A DNA stretch of 64,000 bases from positions 186,001 to 250,000 of the forward strand of contig NZ_JAHXBN010000014.1 of NCBI RefSeq assembly GCF_019924045.1. Direction: 5' to 3'. Under the pieces are notes generated by a model. The model was given only the letters and a program-made list of their open reading frames with translations, did no database searches and was not told where the DNA came from. Shown here one piece after another: positions 18,255 through 26,819 of this stretch. This DNA is from Dyadobacter fermentans. Its GTDB lineage: Bacteria; Bacteroidota; Bacteroidia; Cytophagales; Spirosomataceae. The position numbers were made by a program, and so were the translations under genes. The number at the start of each line of letters is the position of its first letter. Position 1 is the first letter of the stretch.

Positions 18255-20519
18255 ATGAACCACCAGGAGTACATCCGCATTCGCGGTGCACGGGAAAACA
18301 ATCTCAAAAATGTTTCACTCGACATTCCCAAGCGCAAAATCACCATTTTTACCGGGGTTTCCGGTTCGGGAAAGTCCTCCATCGTATTCGACACCATCGG
18401 CGCCGAGGCACAGCGCCAGCTGAACGAGACATTCAGCATGTTTATCCGCAACCGACTGCCGCGCATCAGCCAGCCGGAGGCCGACGCCATCGAAAACCTT
18501 TCCACGTCCATTGTCATCGACCAGAAGCGGCTCGGAGGCAATTCGCGCTCCACAATGGGCACCATCACCGACATTTCGGCGGTTATGCGCTTGCTGTTCT
18601 CCCGATTGGGCCAACCGCACGCCGGTTTTTCCAATGCTTTTTCGTTTAATGACCCTGCCGGGATGTGTCCGGAATGCAATGGTTTGGGTAAAAAGGTAGA
18701 AATCGACCTCGAAAAGTTTCTCGATCCCACGAAGTCGCTCAATGAAGGCGCGATCCTTTTTCCCTTGTACGCGGTGGGAACGTGGTATTGGAAGGCCTAT
18801 ACTTTCTCGGGTATGCTTGATAATGACAAGAAGCTGGAAGATTACTCCGACGAGGAAATGCATACCCTGCTGTATGGGAAGGGGACCTACGAATCCAATT
18901 ACAATGGAATGACGTTCGATACAAAGTACGAAGGCCTTGTAGACAAATTCAACCGGTTGTACATCCAGAAAGATAGTAGCGAAATTTCCGAAAAGACCGT
19001 CAAAAAGGTGGAGCGGTTCCTGAAAATGGGCGATTGTCCAGCGTGCAAGGGCGCGCGTCTGAACGAAAAGGCGCTCGCGAGTCGCATTAATGGATTGAAC
19101 ATTGCCGAAATGTCGGCAATGGAGGTTTCGGAATTGGTCAAAATCATCCGCGAAATCAAGGACCCGGTTTCGAAACCGATGATCGACACGCTGACCGAGC
19201 GTTTGGAGCATTTGGTCGATATCGGCCTGGGTTACCTGAGCCTCGACCGCGAAACCGGCACCTTATCCGGCGGCGAATCGCAGCGGATTAAAATGGTGAA
19301 GCACCTCAACAGCAGCCTCATCGATATCACCTATATTTTCGACGAACCCAGTATTGGCCTGCATCCGCGCGATGTGCACAGACTGAACGAGTTGCTTCAA
19401 AAATTGCGTGATAAGGGCAATACTATCCTCGTCGTCGAGCATGATCCCGATGTAATCCGCGTGGCCGATTATATCGTGGATGTCGGCCCGAAAGCAGGTA
19501 GTGGCGGTGGCGAAATTGTCTATTCCGGCGACTACAACGGACTCCTGCAGACCCCGACGCTGACCGGCAGGTTTATCAATCGGGATTTAAAAGTGAAAGC
19601 CACGTTCCGGCAGCCAACGGGCGCATTGAAAGTTAGGAATGCCAAACGCCATAATCTTAAAAATGTGTCGGTAGATATTCCTACCGGCGTTTTTACGGTC
19701 GTGACCGGCGTAGCGGGTTCGGGTAAGAGCTCGCTGATCAACGGCGTGTTCCTCTCGCAGCACCCGGAGGCGATCGTGATCGACCAGTCGGCCGTAGGGA
19801 CTTCCATTCGTTCCAATCCCGCGACTTATACCGGTATTATGGATGACATTCGCAAGTTGTTTGGCAAAACCAACAAGGTGAGTGCGTCGCTGTTCAGCTT
19901 TAATTCGGACGGCGCATGTCCCGAATGCCAGGGGCTTGGATTCATATTCACCGATCTCGCATTCCTGGAACCTGTGAAAACGGTTTGCGAAACTTGTGAA
20001 GGCAAGCGGTTCAAACCGGAGGTGCTGGAATATAAAGTCAATGGCAAATCGATTACCGATGTACTAGATATGTCTGTGGAAGAGGCGCTGGCATTTTTCA
20101 AAACAAAAGAAGTGATCCACAAACTAACGGCGATGAATCAGGTAGGACTCAACTACCTCACGCTCGGGCAGCCGCTGAGCACATTGTCGGGCGGAGAATG
20201 CCAGCGTATCAAACTCGCCGGCGAGCTGCACAAGAATGGCACGATTTACGTCATGGACGAGCCTACCACCGGCCTTCATATGTCGGATACGGGCCATTTG
20301 CTGGAAATCATCGATCACCTGGTCGATCAGGGCAATTCTGTGATCGTGATCGAACATAATACGGAAGTCATGAAACACGCGGACTGGATCATCGACCTTG
20401 GCCCTGAGGGCGGTCACAAAGGCGGCCAGATATTGTTCGAAGGCACCCCGGCCGATTTGCTCAAATCCAGGGATTCGCTCACTGCGGAGTATTTACGAAG
20501 CGGTGCAAAGGTCGGGTAA
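18255..20519 (+). CDS. UvrA-like ABC-class ATPase (short form)
   Basis: Tandem ABC ATPase of the UvrA family, 754 aa, shorter than the roughly 940 aa of housekeeping UvrA. Nucleotide-binding halves show Walker A (GVSGSGKSS; GVAGSGKSS), signature (LSGGESQRIK; LSGGECQRIK) and Walker B (IFDEPSIGLHP; VMDEPTTGLHM) motifs. Zinc-finger pairs CPEC...CPAC and CPEC...CETC are retained. Short UvrA paralogues of this kind (UvrA2/DrrC-like) are linked in other bacteria to damage or drug tolerance rather than core excision repair; the UvrB-binding region appears reduced. I start at ATG 18255 (MNHQEYIRIRG), where homology to the family begins; the frame upstream runs through the repeat. Monocistronic. Confidence 0.9.
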   Translation: MNHQEYIRIRGARENNLKNVSLDIPKRKITIFTGVSGSGKSSIVFDTIGAEAQRQLNETFSMFIRNRLPRISQPEADAIENLSTSIVIDQKRLGGNSRSTMGTITDISAVMRLLFSRLGQPHAGFSNAFSFNDPAGMCPECNGLGKKVEIDLEKFLDPTKSLNEGAILFPLYAVGTWYWKAYTFSGMLDNDKKLEDYSDEEMHTLLYGKGTYESNYNGMTFDTKYEGLVDKFNRLYIQKDSSEISEKTVKKVERFLKMGDCPACKGARLNEKALASRINGLNIAEMSAMEVSELVKIIREIKDPVSKPMIDTLTERLEHLVDIGLGYLSLDRETGTLSGGESQRIKMVKHLNSSLIDITYIFDEPSIGLHPRDVHRLNELLQKLRDKGNTILVVEHDPDVIRVADYIVDVGPKAGSGGGEIVYSGDYNGLLQTPTLTGRFINRDLKVKATFRQPTGALKVRNAKRHNLKNVSVDIPTGVFTVVTGVAGSGKSSLINGVFLSQHPEAIVIDQSAVGTSIRSNPATYTGIMDDIRKLFGKTNKVSASLFSFNSDGACPECQGLGFIFTDLAFLEPVKTVCETCEGKRFKPEVLEYKVNGKSITDVLDMSVEEALAFFKTKEVIHKLTAMNQVGLNYLTLGQPLSTLSGGECQRIKLAGELHKNGTIYVMDEPTTGLHMSDTGHLLEIIDHLVDQGNSVIVIEHNTEVMKHADWIIDLGPEGGHKGGQILFEGTPADLLKSRDSLTAEYLRSGAKVG

Positions 20520-20705
20520 GTTGCAACGGCGATTGCTCCGTTGTTGCATCCCGACGGGATTTTGCGATGGGTATGTGCCTGATTTTCTACCAATATTACG
20601 TGCCTGACGGCACTTGGTTGTGACGAGTCGCGGCAGCGACGCAACATTGGTAGAAATCGGGCATTGCAAACTAAGTGACAAATGCCGTCAGGCATGTAAC
20701 ACCCG
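20520..20705. repeat. REP/BIME-like palindromic repeat, copy 1
   Basis: Composite of short palindromes: GCAACGG...CCGTTG, GTGCCTGACGGCAC and TGCCGTCAGGCA. A larger inverted pair is formed by TGCCTGATTTTCTACCAATATT and the complement of AACATTGGTAGAAATCGGGCA. The TTGGTAG tail is shared with the repeat at 56261-56407. Such elements are typical of transposase-mobilised REP families; no transposase is in this window. The rest of the gap to 20815 holds a TAGCTTTG (20780-20787) that may be the -7 box of the next gene. Confidence 0.75.
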
Positions 20706-20815
20706 GGCAAATGCAGATTTTGGCGTGAACCGCCCCTCAAATGTCTCATTTCCCCAACCTCCCGGTTATTTACCCTGGCTAGCTTTGCGGTTACCAGCCA
20801 CTCAATAGCAGCACC

Positions 20816-21247
20816 ATGGAAAAGATCGAGCATATCAATTATATCAAAGCACCCATTTCAAAAATATACGAAGCCTTAACAACGCGGGAGGGCCTGGGCG
20901 CGGTTTGGACTACTGACTTGACGGTTCAAAATGAAGTAGGCGCCATTTCCGACTTCGGTTTCGGCGACGACGACCGCGTTTTAATGCAAATTGTTGAACT
21001 CACAGAAAACAAGCGCATTGAATGGCTCTGTACGCACTCCGACCCGGAATGGATCGGAACCAGCGTATCGTTCGAACTCTTTGAAAGAAACAACGGCGTC
21101 ACGGCCATTGTATTAAAGCACTTCAACTGGCGTGAACTGACCGAATTTTACCAATGGTGTAATTACAACTGGGCCATGTTTTTGCTCAGTCTGAAAGATT
21201 ATTGCGAGAAAGGGAAGGGGCTGGCTTATCAGGAGAGGGAGTTCTGA
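20816..21247 (+). CDS. SRPBCC domain protein (AHSA1-like)
   Basis: START/Bet v1-fold protein of 143 aa of the AHSA1 type. It opens IEHINYIKAPISKIYEALTTREGLGAVWT, the typical beginning of this group, and ends in a long C-terminal helix (WCNYNWAMFLLSLKDYCEKG). These proteins bind hydrophobic ligands; most bacterial members have no known function. A TAGCTTTG box lies 29 nt before the ATG, without a clear TTG at -33. Confidence 0.88.
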   Translation: MEKIEHINYIKAPISKIYEALTTREGLGAVWTTDLTVQNEVGAISDFGFGDDDRVLMQIVELTENKRIEWLCTHSDPEWIGTSVSFELFERNNGVTAIVLKHFNWRELTEFYQWCNYNWAMFLLSLKDYCEKGKGLAYQEREF

Positions 21248-21268
21248 TGCAACTACTCGATAGCCGGT

Positions 21269-21727
21269 CTATTCGCTAAAATTATCATAATAGGTAAAAT
21301 CCTGTGTAATCCTGCCGTTCTCAATCGTGAAAATGGTACAAATAGGCAGCGCAAATTTCGATTTGTCGGGTGCAGTGCCCGTTGAAACGAATTCGACGAT
21401 CATGTGTTTGTCACCCGAGGGATAGATTGTGACAATACTATCGCGCACATCCGGGATCATTTGCTGTAACTCGCCGTATTTTTTGATGATCTGTTCGTGT
21501 GTCTGCGTAACAATGCCTTCGCCGAGGGATGGATCTTTGAAGTCGGCAGTGTCAGAATACATTGCGGCCATTTGCTGCCAGTCATGGTTGTTGAAATGCT
21601 CAAAGTATTGTTTGACGAGGCCTTCGTTGTTCGAGGTTGCGGTCGCCGGTGTTTCCTGCCGGGTTTCTTGGGGTTGACAGGCGGTAATGGCTAAGATGAC
21701 AAGCGGTAAAAGTAATTGTCGGCTCAT
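21269..21727 (-). CDS. NTF2/SnoaL-like lipoprotein
   Basis: Exported lipoprotein of 152 aa: the signal peptide ends in ITAC with the lipidated Cys near residue 17. A cystatin-like (NTF2/SnoaL) domain then starts at VKQYFEHFNNHDWQQMAAMYS. Proteins of this fold are enzymes or binding proteins; catalytic identity cannot be told here. It lies 1 nt after the PIN toxin gene on the same strand, which may be chance adjacency rather than a functional link. Confidence 0.85.
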   Translation of the reverse strand: MSRQLLLPLVILAITACQPQETRQETPATATSNNEGLVKQYFEHFNNHDWQQMAAMYSDTADFKDPSLGEGIVTQTHEQIIKKYGELQQMIPDVRDSIVTIYPSGDKHMIVEFVSTGTAPDKSKFALPICTIFTIENGRITQDFTYYDNFSE

Positions 21728-21728
21728 G

Positions 21729-22121
21729 TCAGAGATCGAGAAGATGTAAAGTTGAAATGTACGAAAAATGCCTGTCGCGGCTAAGTAATGGCACGTCGTG
21801 AGATTGACAGACGGCAGCTATCCAAATGTCGTTTTCAGGAATCGGATGTCCGGTTTCCTTTAGTATTAATTTGATTGAAGCATATTCAGAAGCCGCAGGC
21901 GTTTTAACGTCTAGGATTTCACATGCATTTATGAATGATATGTACCGATCGAGGTTGCTTCGGGCTTTCCGGGAGTTTTTTGCACCGTAAATCAACTCGC
22001 CGCACACGGTTACAGGCAAAGCAATAATATCGTATTGTGATAGCACTTGCAATGTATTTTCATTACCGTTTAATATTTCAATAGCGATGTTGGTGTCGAT
22101 TGCAATCTGTTTCAATGCCAT
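21729..22121 (-). CDS. PIN-domain ribonuclease toxin (VapC-like)
   Basis: PIN-domain protein of 130 aa. The fold's acidic residues are visible: Asp in IAIDTNIAIE, Glu in CGELIYGA, and Asp residues in PENDIWIAA and SRDRHF. In VapBC systems such proteins cleave RNA and are held inactive by a small partner. The start overlaps the end of the upstream small gene by 10 nt, as usual for toxin-antitoxin pairs. Length is normal, so it looks intact. Confidence 0.9.
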   Translation of the reverse strand: MALKQIAIDTNIAIEILNGNENTLQVLSQYDIIALPVTVCGELIYGAKNSRKARSNLDRYISFINACEILDVKTPAASEYASIKLILKETGHPIPENDIWIAAVCQSHDVPLLSRDRHFSYISTLHLLDL

Positions 22122-22339
22122 TCACCGTCTATTCTGTTGAACTCGTCGTGGATGATTCTCAGTACTTCCTTTGCTTCGTTGTCGTCAATAGTTCCGGCGT
22201 GGGACAGTATTTTGTCTCTGTTGGGCTGTTGCGGTAAAGTAGCTTTTAGGAATTGCAGGAAATCGAACAGCTTCAACCTAAGAAGAGTATCTTGGGTTAC
22301 TGTTTCTACATCCTGCACGATCTGTTCATGGATAGTCAT
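22112..22339 (-). CDS. putative antitoxin of the PIN toxin
   Basis: Small protein of 75 aa starting MTIHEQIVQDVETV (ATG 22339; a farther in-frame ATG adds 12 unlikely residues). It is acidic, mostly helical, and has a C-terminal tail (IIHDEFNRIDGEWH) of the kind that wraps PIN toxins. No VapB AbrB-like or ribbon-helix-helix motif is obvious, so the antitoxin type is uncertain. The overlap with the PIN gene is the main evidence. Confidence 0.7.
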   Translation of the reverse strand: MTIHEQIVQDVETVTQDTLLRLKLFDFLQFLKATLPQQPNRDKILSHAGTIDDNEAKEVLRIIHDEFNRIDGEWH

Positions 22340-22428
22340 AGTATAGCTGGTTGATAAGCGATACCAATTTAACAATTTTGTTCCTCTGGTGGTTTATCTG
22401 ATTCTCAACCGGCAATCAACCAATGATC

Positions 22429-22668
22429 CTAGGGCAATTCCAAATGCAAAATAGGAAACGGCAGTCCTAAACCATCCAGCGGTGAGCGGCGTTTTACTTC
22501 GAAACCCAAGTGCTGATAGAATGCCAGTGCATCAGGGTTCTGCTCGTTCACATCCACTTTGCGGATCGAACGTTTCTGTACTGCGTATTCCATTAATTTT
22601 TTGCAACAGTCCGGTGTGACTTTACCTGTTAATGCATAATAAAGCAGAAAACCGGCGTCTCTACCTGC
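22429..22668 (-). pseudogene. C-terminal remnant of a GNAT acetyltransferase
   Basis: The minus strand has an open frame from the stop at 22429 back to the stop of the next gene at 22669. It encodes KKLMEYAVQK...KVDVNEQNPDALAFYQHLGFEV and ends in PLDGLGLPFPILHLELP. This is the last third of a typical GNAT acetyltransferase: the acetyl-CoA-proximal helix, VNEQNP...FYxxxGF, and the RSPLDG tail. The N-terminal half, including the RGxGxG loop, is missing, and the preceding residues do not look like the family. The only ATG (22593) would give 54 aa. It is probably a deletion relic. Confidence 0.75.
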
Positions 22669-23250
22669 TTAAAATCCCACCCTGATGCCGATCCCGGCCT
22701 TAACCACTTCCCCAATCCGCAAAGAACCTGCATTGAGCACATAGCTGACGAGGTAGAGGTCATTTGTATTGAATTCCAGGTAGGCGCTCAGACTTCGGAT
22801 TCCCGAATGAGGGCGCAATTTGAAAGACAGGGAGGATTCCGTGGCCAAATGCAGGCGGAACGCAGGTTTCCACCAGTAATAGTTAGGCGGGTAGCGGGAG
22901 GGGAGGTTGAAGAAATAGTCATTTCCAAATTGATAACTGCCCTTAACTCCAAAATCCAGCGGATTGATCTGAAAACGGGAACCAGGTCGGAAGCGTACCG
23001 GCTGATAAAAGATAGCCCCAGAGAATAAATGTAATGGTCCGCCTTTGGCCGGGGGAACATATCCATATTGTAGGTTGGTGCGCAAACGCCTTTCGAAGAG
23101 TTCATATCCGGCGCCCAGGCCCATCCAGCCGTTGCTGCCGGCGTATTGGATTTGTGCAAAGTCCGGGATTAATTTTTTTGCAAATTGGGCATAGGAAGTG
23201 CTGGCTACTCCCGTTGCCAGGAGCGCTGCCCATCTGAGCATTCTTTTCAT
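22669..23250 (-). CDS. outer-membrane beta-barrel-like protein
   Basis: Exported protein of 193 aa with a signal peptide (MKRMLRWAALLATGVASTSYA). It has alternating hydrophobic/aromatic strands and a C-terminal GIGIRVGF ending in aromatic F, the usual mark of outer-membrane barrels. Family unknown. It starts 1 nt after the stop of the metallophosphoesterase gene, so the two are co-transcribed in a run that extends up to 25784. Confidence 0.75.
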   Translation of the reverse strand: MKRMLRWAALLATGVASTSYAQFAKKLIPDFAQIQYAGSNGWMGLGAGYELFERRLRTNLQYGYVPPAKGGPLHLFSGAIFYQPVRFRPGSRFQINPLDFGVKGSYQFGNDYFFNLPSRYPPNYYWWKPAFRLHLATESSLSFKLRPHSGIRSLSAYLEFNTNDLYLVSYVLNAGSLRIGEVVKAGIGIRVGF

Positions 23251-23251
23251 A

Positions 23252-24088
23252 TCAGTAGTCGATGATGGATTTCAGTACCTTGCCTTGGTAGATTTGGAGC
23301 AGCACAAAAGCGCTCTGCCCGAAGGAAAAACTGGTCATGTAATGCACTTTGTCCCCAAATGGATAGAAATCCTGGTGCTGATGGACGTGGCCGTGCAGGG
23401 AGAGCAGCAAGTTGGGCGTGTTTTGCAGCAGGTCCGTATAAGGTTTCACCGATTCAGTTCCGAACTCCACCGCATTGAACGGTGGCACATGTGAAACAGT
23501 AATAAGGTAGTCGGCATTCTCGGTATTTTGCAATTCGTGCGCGAGCCACCCAATGTCGGGTATGGGCTCGTCGGGCGCTTCCAGCCCATTGGTATTGTGG
23601 GCGATGAATTTGATGCCGCCGTACACGAACGAATAGTTTAGTGGCCCGAACATCTGCCGGAAGATCTGTCTGCCACTCGCTACCATATCATGATTGCCGA
23701 TAACACCGAAGTAAGGAACCCGCAGTGCGGAAAGCCGCTTATGCACCCATTTGAATTCCTGCAATAGACCAAAATCGGAAATGTCGCCGGCGAGCAGTAC
23801 CAGGTCTACGTTTTCGAGGCTGTTTACCTTCTTCACAAACCGCTCCTGTTCATCATACCATCGCTGGGTGTCGCCTGCAAAAACGACGGTGACCGTATCG
23901 TCTTCCTCATTCTGACGAAGGCGGGCCAGGTTTTGCGCATTCAGGTTGGAGGGACTGGAATGATCGAAGGATTGGTTTGGGCTGAATTCGAACTGGTCGC
24001 AGGATGTCAATAGGGGGAGAATTGTCAGGAAGGTCAGGAGTTGTTTTGCATTGAGCAGGAGTTTGAGAATGTCTGCACTGTTTTTCAT
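23252..24088 (-). CDS. calcineurin-type metallophosphoesterase, predicted lipoprotein
   Basis: Phosphoesterase of 278 aa with the five metal-binding blocks of the calcineurin fold in order: FAGDTQRW, LAGDISD, GNHD, SHVPPF and HGHVHQH. The N-terminus is a signal peptide ending in LLTSC, so it should be a lipoprotein acting outside the cytoplasm. The substrate may be any phosphomono- or diester. It is embedded among outer-membrane proteins on the same strand (25784 to 22669). Confidence 0.9.
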   Translation of the reverse strand: MKNSADILKLLLNAKQLLTFLTILPLLTSCDQFEFSPNQSFDHSSPSNLNAQNLARLRQNEEDDTVTVVFAGDTQRWYDEQERFVKKVNSLENVDLVLLAGDISDFGLLQEFKWVHKRLSALRVPYFGVIGNHDMVASGRQIFRQMFGPLNYSFVYGGIKFIAHNTNGLEAPDEPIPDIGWLAHELQNTENADYLITVSHVPPFNAVEFGTESVKPYTDLLQNTPNLLLSLHGHVHQHQDFYPFGDKVHYMTSFSFGQSAFVLLQIYQGKVLKSIIDY

Positions 24089-24099
24089 GGCGTTGATGG

Positions 24100-24489
24100 C
24101 TAGTCGGTATCATTGATTTGCTCAATTCGTTCGATTTCCTTCAGTACGTTCATTAATGGGGCCGGACGGTCAATGAGCCGTTCGAGTTTACGAAGGCTAT
24201 CTGATTGAAAGGCACCTTTTTTGCCATTGATGACGTAATAGAGCATGTCACGGTCGTTCCAGAGCTTTCTTATTTCAAGTGTTGTGTTTTGAGCGTGATG
24301 CATTTGTTTTGTCCCAAATTCACGCCTGAGTTTCATAAGCTGCTGTCCGATCTGCATCCGGGTGGTATGGTACTTTCTGTGCAGGTCGGTTCCTGCCGGC
24401 ACATCCGCGATTCTGTGCCGGATCAGGAGCAACAGGCCGATAATGACAGGCAAAGCGATGCCAACCCAGGTTTTCGCAGCGCGTGTCAT
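24100..24489 (-). CDS. small membrane-anchored protein of unknown function
   Basis: Protein of 129 aa with one N-terminal membrane helix (WVGIALPVIIGLLLLI) and a highly charged helical rest. I do not recognise it. It lies 11 nt upstream of the metallophosphoesterase gene and 38 nt downstream of an outer-membrane protein gene, which suggests a shared transcript. Confidence 0.65.
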   Translation of the reverse strand: MTRAAKTWVGIALPVIIGLLLLIRHRIADVPAGTDLHRKYHTTRMQIGQQLMKLRREFGTKQMHHAQNTTLEIRKLWNDRDMLYYVINGKKGAFQSDSLRKLERLIDRPAPLMNVLKEIERIEQINDTD

Positions 24490-24527
24490 GGGAATGTTAT
24501 TTCGTGAAATAATTTGTCAGGGGAGCG

Positions 24528-25784
24528 TCAGAAGACCAGGCCTACTGTGATGTTCGTTGTGAAACCAAAATCGGTTTCGGTATTTCCTAAATACTCCTTG
24601 AAATTGTAAGAAGTGTTGCAATCGACATAACCATGGCGGAAAACCCTTAGCTGGTAGCCGAGCAATGGGCCGGCTTGTATACTGTTCGTCTCCCGGTCGA
24701 TGTGGTCGATCGTGTAGCCGAAAAAACGGTGGTTGCCTTTGTAATACATATAGGCGGTGTTAATGCCGGTATAAGGCCCTGAGAAACCGTGACCGCCTCT
24801 GCCTCTCAATTTCTGCATTTTGCTTAGGAAATAATACCGGGGCTGGACAGACAAACTGACTGCCTTTTCTTTCGATCTGGACATCACATAACGGAATCTC
24901 GCGACAGATTCGGGATTTCTGATGTCGTTGAAACCGTCACTGTGGTCTGCATTCAATTGGAAATTAACACTGAATGGAGACGTGCCGATCTTTTGTTCAA
25001 AGGCGATGGCAGTTCGGATTCTGACCATATACCTTCCCAGCGTAAGTTCCGGCAACCGTATTTTCCATTGATTGGAAAGATGCTCATCACAAAGAAAAAC
25101 GTCGCACAAGGGGCCAATGGCGGCTTTTTTCCAGTCGCCGAATGCCAAACCAAAACTCGCCTGCGTAGAAAGGTCCCAGTTGTAGAATGCACCATAATGG
25201 AAAAACGGTGTTCCCTGCTGCAATGCAATGGCGAAGTCCATAAACCCGAAATTCAGAAACCGTCGCTGAAATCCCAGTTTCAACCCGATCCGCGGATCGT
25301 CCTGCATGGTACTGGGCATATTGTAAAACACGGCGAGATAGTTGCCGCTGAAATTGTTGGCACTCTTTCCCTTCCTGATTCGACTTCGCATACTCATAAA
25401 CCAGCGTAGTTGAGCGTCCAGAACGGTGTTTTGGAATGATTCCCGAAACGGCGTCCTGAGATCATAATAGGGAATGTGGCCTGAAAGTGCGATCGAAAAT
25501 GCCGGCAAAAACTTGAATTCGTACCCCAGGTGCAGTGACGTGCTGTTGATCGTGCGGTCGTCTGACAACGCAAAGACCTTGGCTTGATAGTATTGCGACA
25601 AACCTATCTTAAACATATGCCTCGTAGGGACTTTGGTCATAAATACATTCTCGTACCGGTCCAGGAAGCGCTGTTTTACGAGCGTGTCAGTTTCTTCGGA
25701 ATAGGATACGCTCACGGTATCCTGCGCGTATGCTGCGGACGACAGCAGGACGAGCAGGACGGACAATACGCCTTTTTGCATCAA
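24528..25784 (-). CDS. outer-membrane protein of unknown function
   Basis: Exported protein of 418 aa: signal peptide MMQKGVLSVLLVLLSSAAYA, then many amphipathic strands rich in Tyr, Phe and Gly, ending in TTNITVGLVF as outer-membrane barrels do. Family not recognised. It appears to be the first gene of the 25784-22669 operon. A TAAATTTG box read on the minus strand (25799-25806) lies 15 nt upstream and could be its -7 element, though no TTG is seen at -33. Confidence 0.75.
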   Translation of the reverse strand: MMQKGVLSVLLVLLSSAAYAQDTVSVSYSEETDTLVKQRFLDRYENVFMTKVPTRHMFKIGLSQYYQAKVFALSDDRTINSTSLHLGYEFKFLPAFSIALSGHIPYYDLRTPFRESFQNTVLDAQLRWFMSMRSRIRKGKSANNFSGNYLAVFYNMPSTMQDDPRIGLKLGFQRRFLNFGFMDFAIALQQGTPFFHYGAFYNWDLSTQASFGLAFGDWKKAAIGPLCDVFLCDEHLSNQWKIRLPELTLGRYMVRIRTAIAFEQKIGTSPFSVNFQLNADHSDGFNDIRNPESVARFRYVMSRSKEKAVSLSVQPRYYFLSKMQKLRGRGGHGFSGPYTGINTAYMYYKGNHRFFGYTIDHIDRETNSIQAGPLLGYQLRVFRHGYVDCNTSYNFKEYLGNTETDFGFTTNITVGLVF

Positions 25785-25908
25785 ATAACAGTTGGGGTCA
25801 AATTTAAAGTAGTAAATGTGTTATCGATAGGCGGCTGTTTGTCAATACTTTGAATGGTTGAAGAGGAGGGTTATTTTACTTTCATGGCTAATAGTTAAAG
25901 CACCCGTT

Positions 25909-26808
25909 TTATCTAATCGTGACCCTTCCGAACTCGGCGTTGATGTCGACGCTGGCGAGCTGGTTGCGGGAGAAAAATGCTTCTTTGAAATCGGCGGTGT
26001 TACGTTTCCATTTAAAACCGTTGGGCAGTTTCATGGTGGCGTAGGCGCCGTTGATGGTGTAGTCGAAATGCTGCCAGTTCTTCGTCAGGAGCGTTACTTC
26101 GGCTTTCTTGGAATGGATTCCCAGGCTGGTGAGACCGACAGTAGGGAAAATTTCGACGTTTCCGTATGCGGCATCGATCCGAATGGCACCTGCGATCTGT
26201 TCCAGACGGACGTTGGTATGGTCGCTCGCAAAGGTGAATGTCCCTGCCAGTTCGTTGCCCGAAAGCTCGCCGAATGTTGTTTGCAGGGCACCTTTGCCGC
26301 TCAATCCAGTCAGGTTTGTTGTGCAGAAATCCGCTTTGAGGTTCAGTTGGTTGGTCAGGCCGCGCAGGGTGATGGTGCCGAACGAATTTTTGAGATCGAC
26401 AGCGCATGATGCGGGCAAATGGATCGTGTACCGCGCTTTCAGGTTCGAAACGGGCTTGCTTTCCCCATCTTTTAATACGATATAATTGCGCAGGAAATAA
26501 TCCTTTCCATTACGGTCGGCGATGTATTGCAACTTGGAAAGGTCCTGCGTAGCAGTGGCGCGATCCGGGTGGCGGGCCGACAGCTCCATTACCACGGCAA
26601 TATCGGCATTGTCCCAGGTCACGATCTCGATGTCGGCTTTTTCCGCACTGATATACAGCGTCCGCACGGTGGGCGCACTCACCGTCTTTTCAATTCTTTT
26701 GGTGGCAACCTGCAATTTTCCCTGCGCATACACATGCAGGCCTCCGAGCGCCCACGCAACCAGCAGAGGCACGGTTAATTTTCGGATATTTTTGAGATAC
26801 ATTTTCAT
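25909..26808 (-). CDS. DUF4097-like exported beta-helical protein
   Basis: Exported protein of 299 aa with a signal peptide (LTVPLLVAWALGGLHVYA). The body consists of repeated short strands (ADIEIVTWDNADIAVV, GTITLRGL, GELSGNEL, GNVEIFPT), as in the DUF4097/DUF2807 group of putative adhesin-like beta-helices. In many Bacteroidota such proteins are encoded directly behind a sigma/anti-sigma pair, as here, with gaps of 11 nt. It may be a sensor or effector of that envelope regulon (inference). Confidence 0.8.
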   Translation of the reverse strand: MKMYLKNIRKLTVPLLVAWALGGLHVYAQGKLQVATKRIEKTVSAPTVRTLYISAEKADIEIVTWDNADIAVVMELSARHPDRATATQDLSKLQYIADRNGKDYFLRNYIVLKDGESKPVSNLKARYTIHLPASCAVDLKNSFGTITLRGLTNQLNLKADFCTTNLTGLSGKGALQTTFGELSGNELAGTFTFASDHTNVRLEQIAGAIRIDAAYGNVEIFPTVGLTSLGIHSKKAEVTLLTKNWQHFDYTINGAYATMKLPNGFKWKRNTADFKEAFFSRNQLASVDINAEFGRVTIR

Positions 26809-26819
26809 TGTTATGGTGC

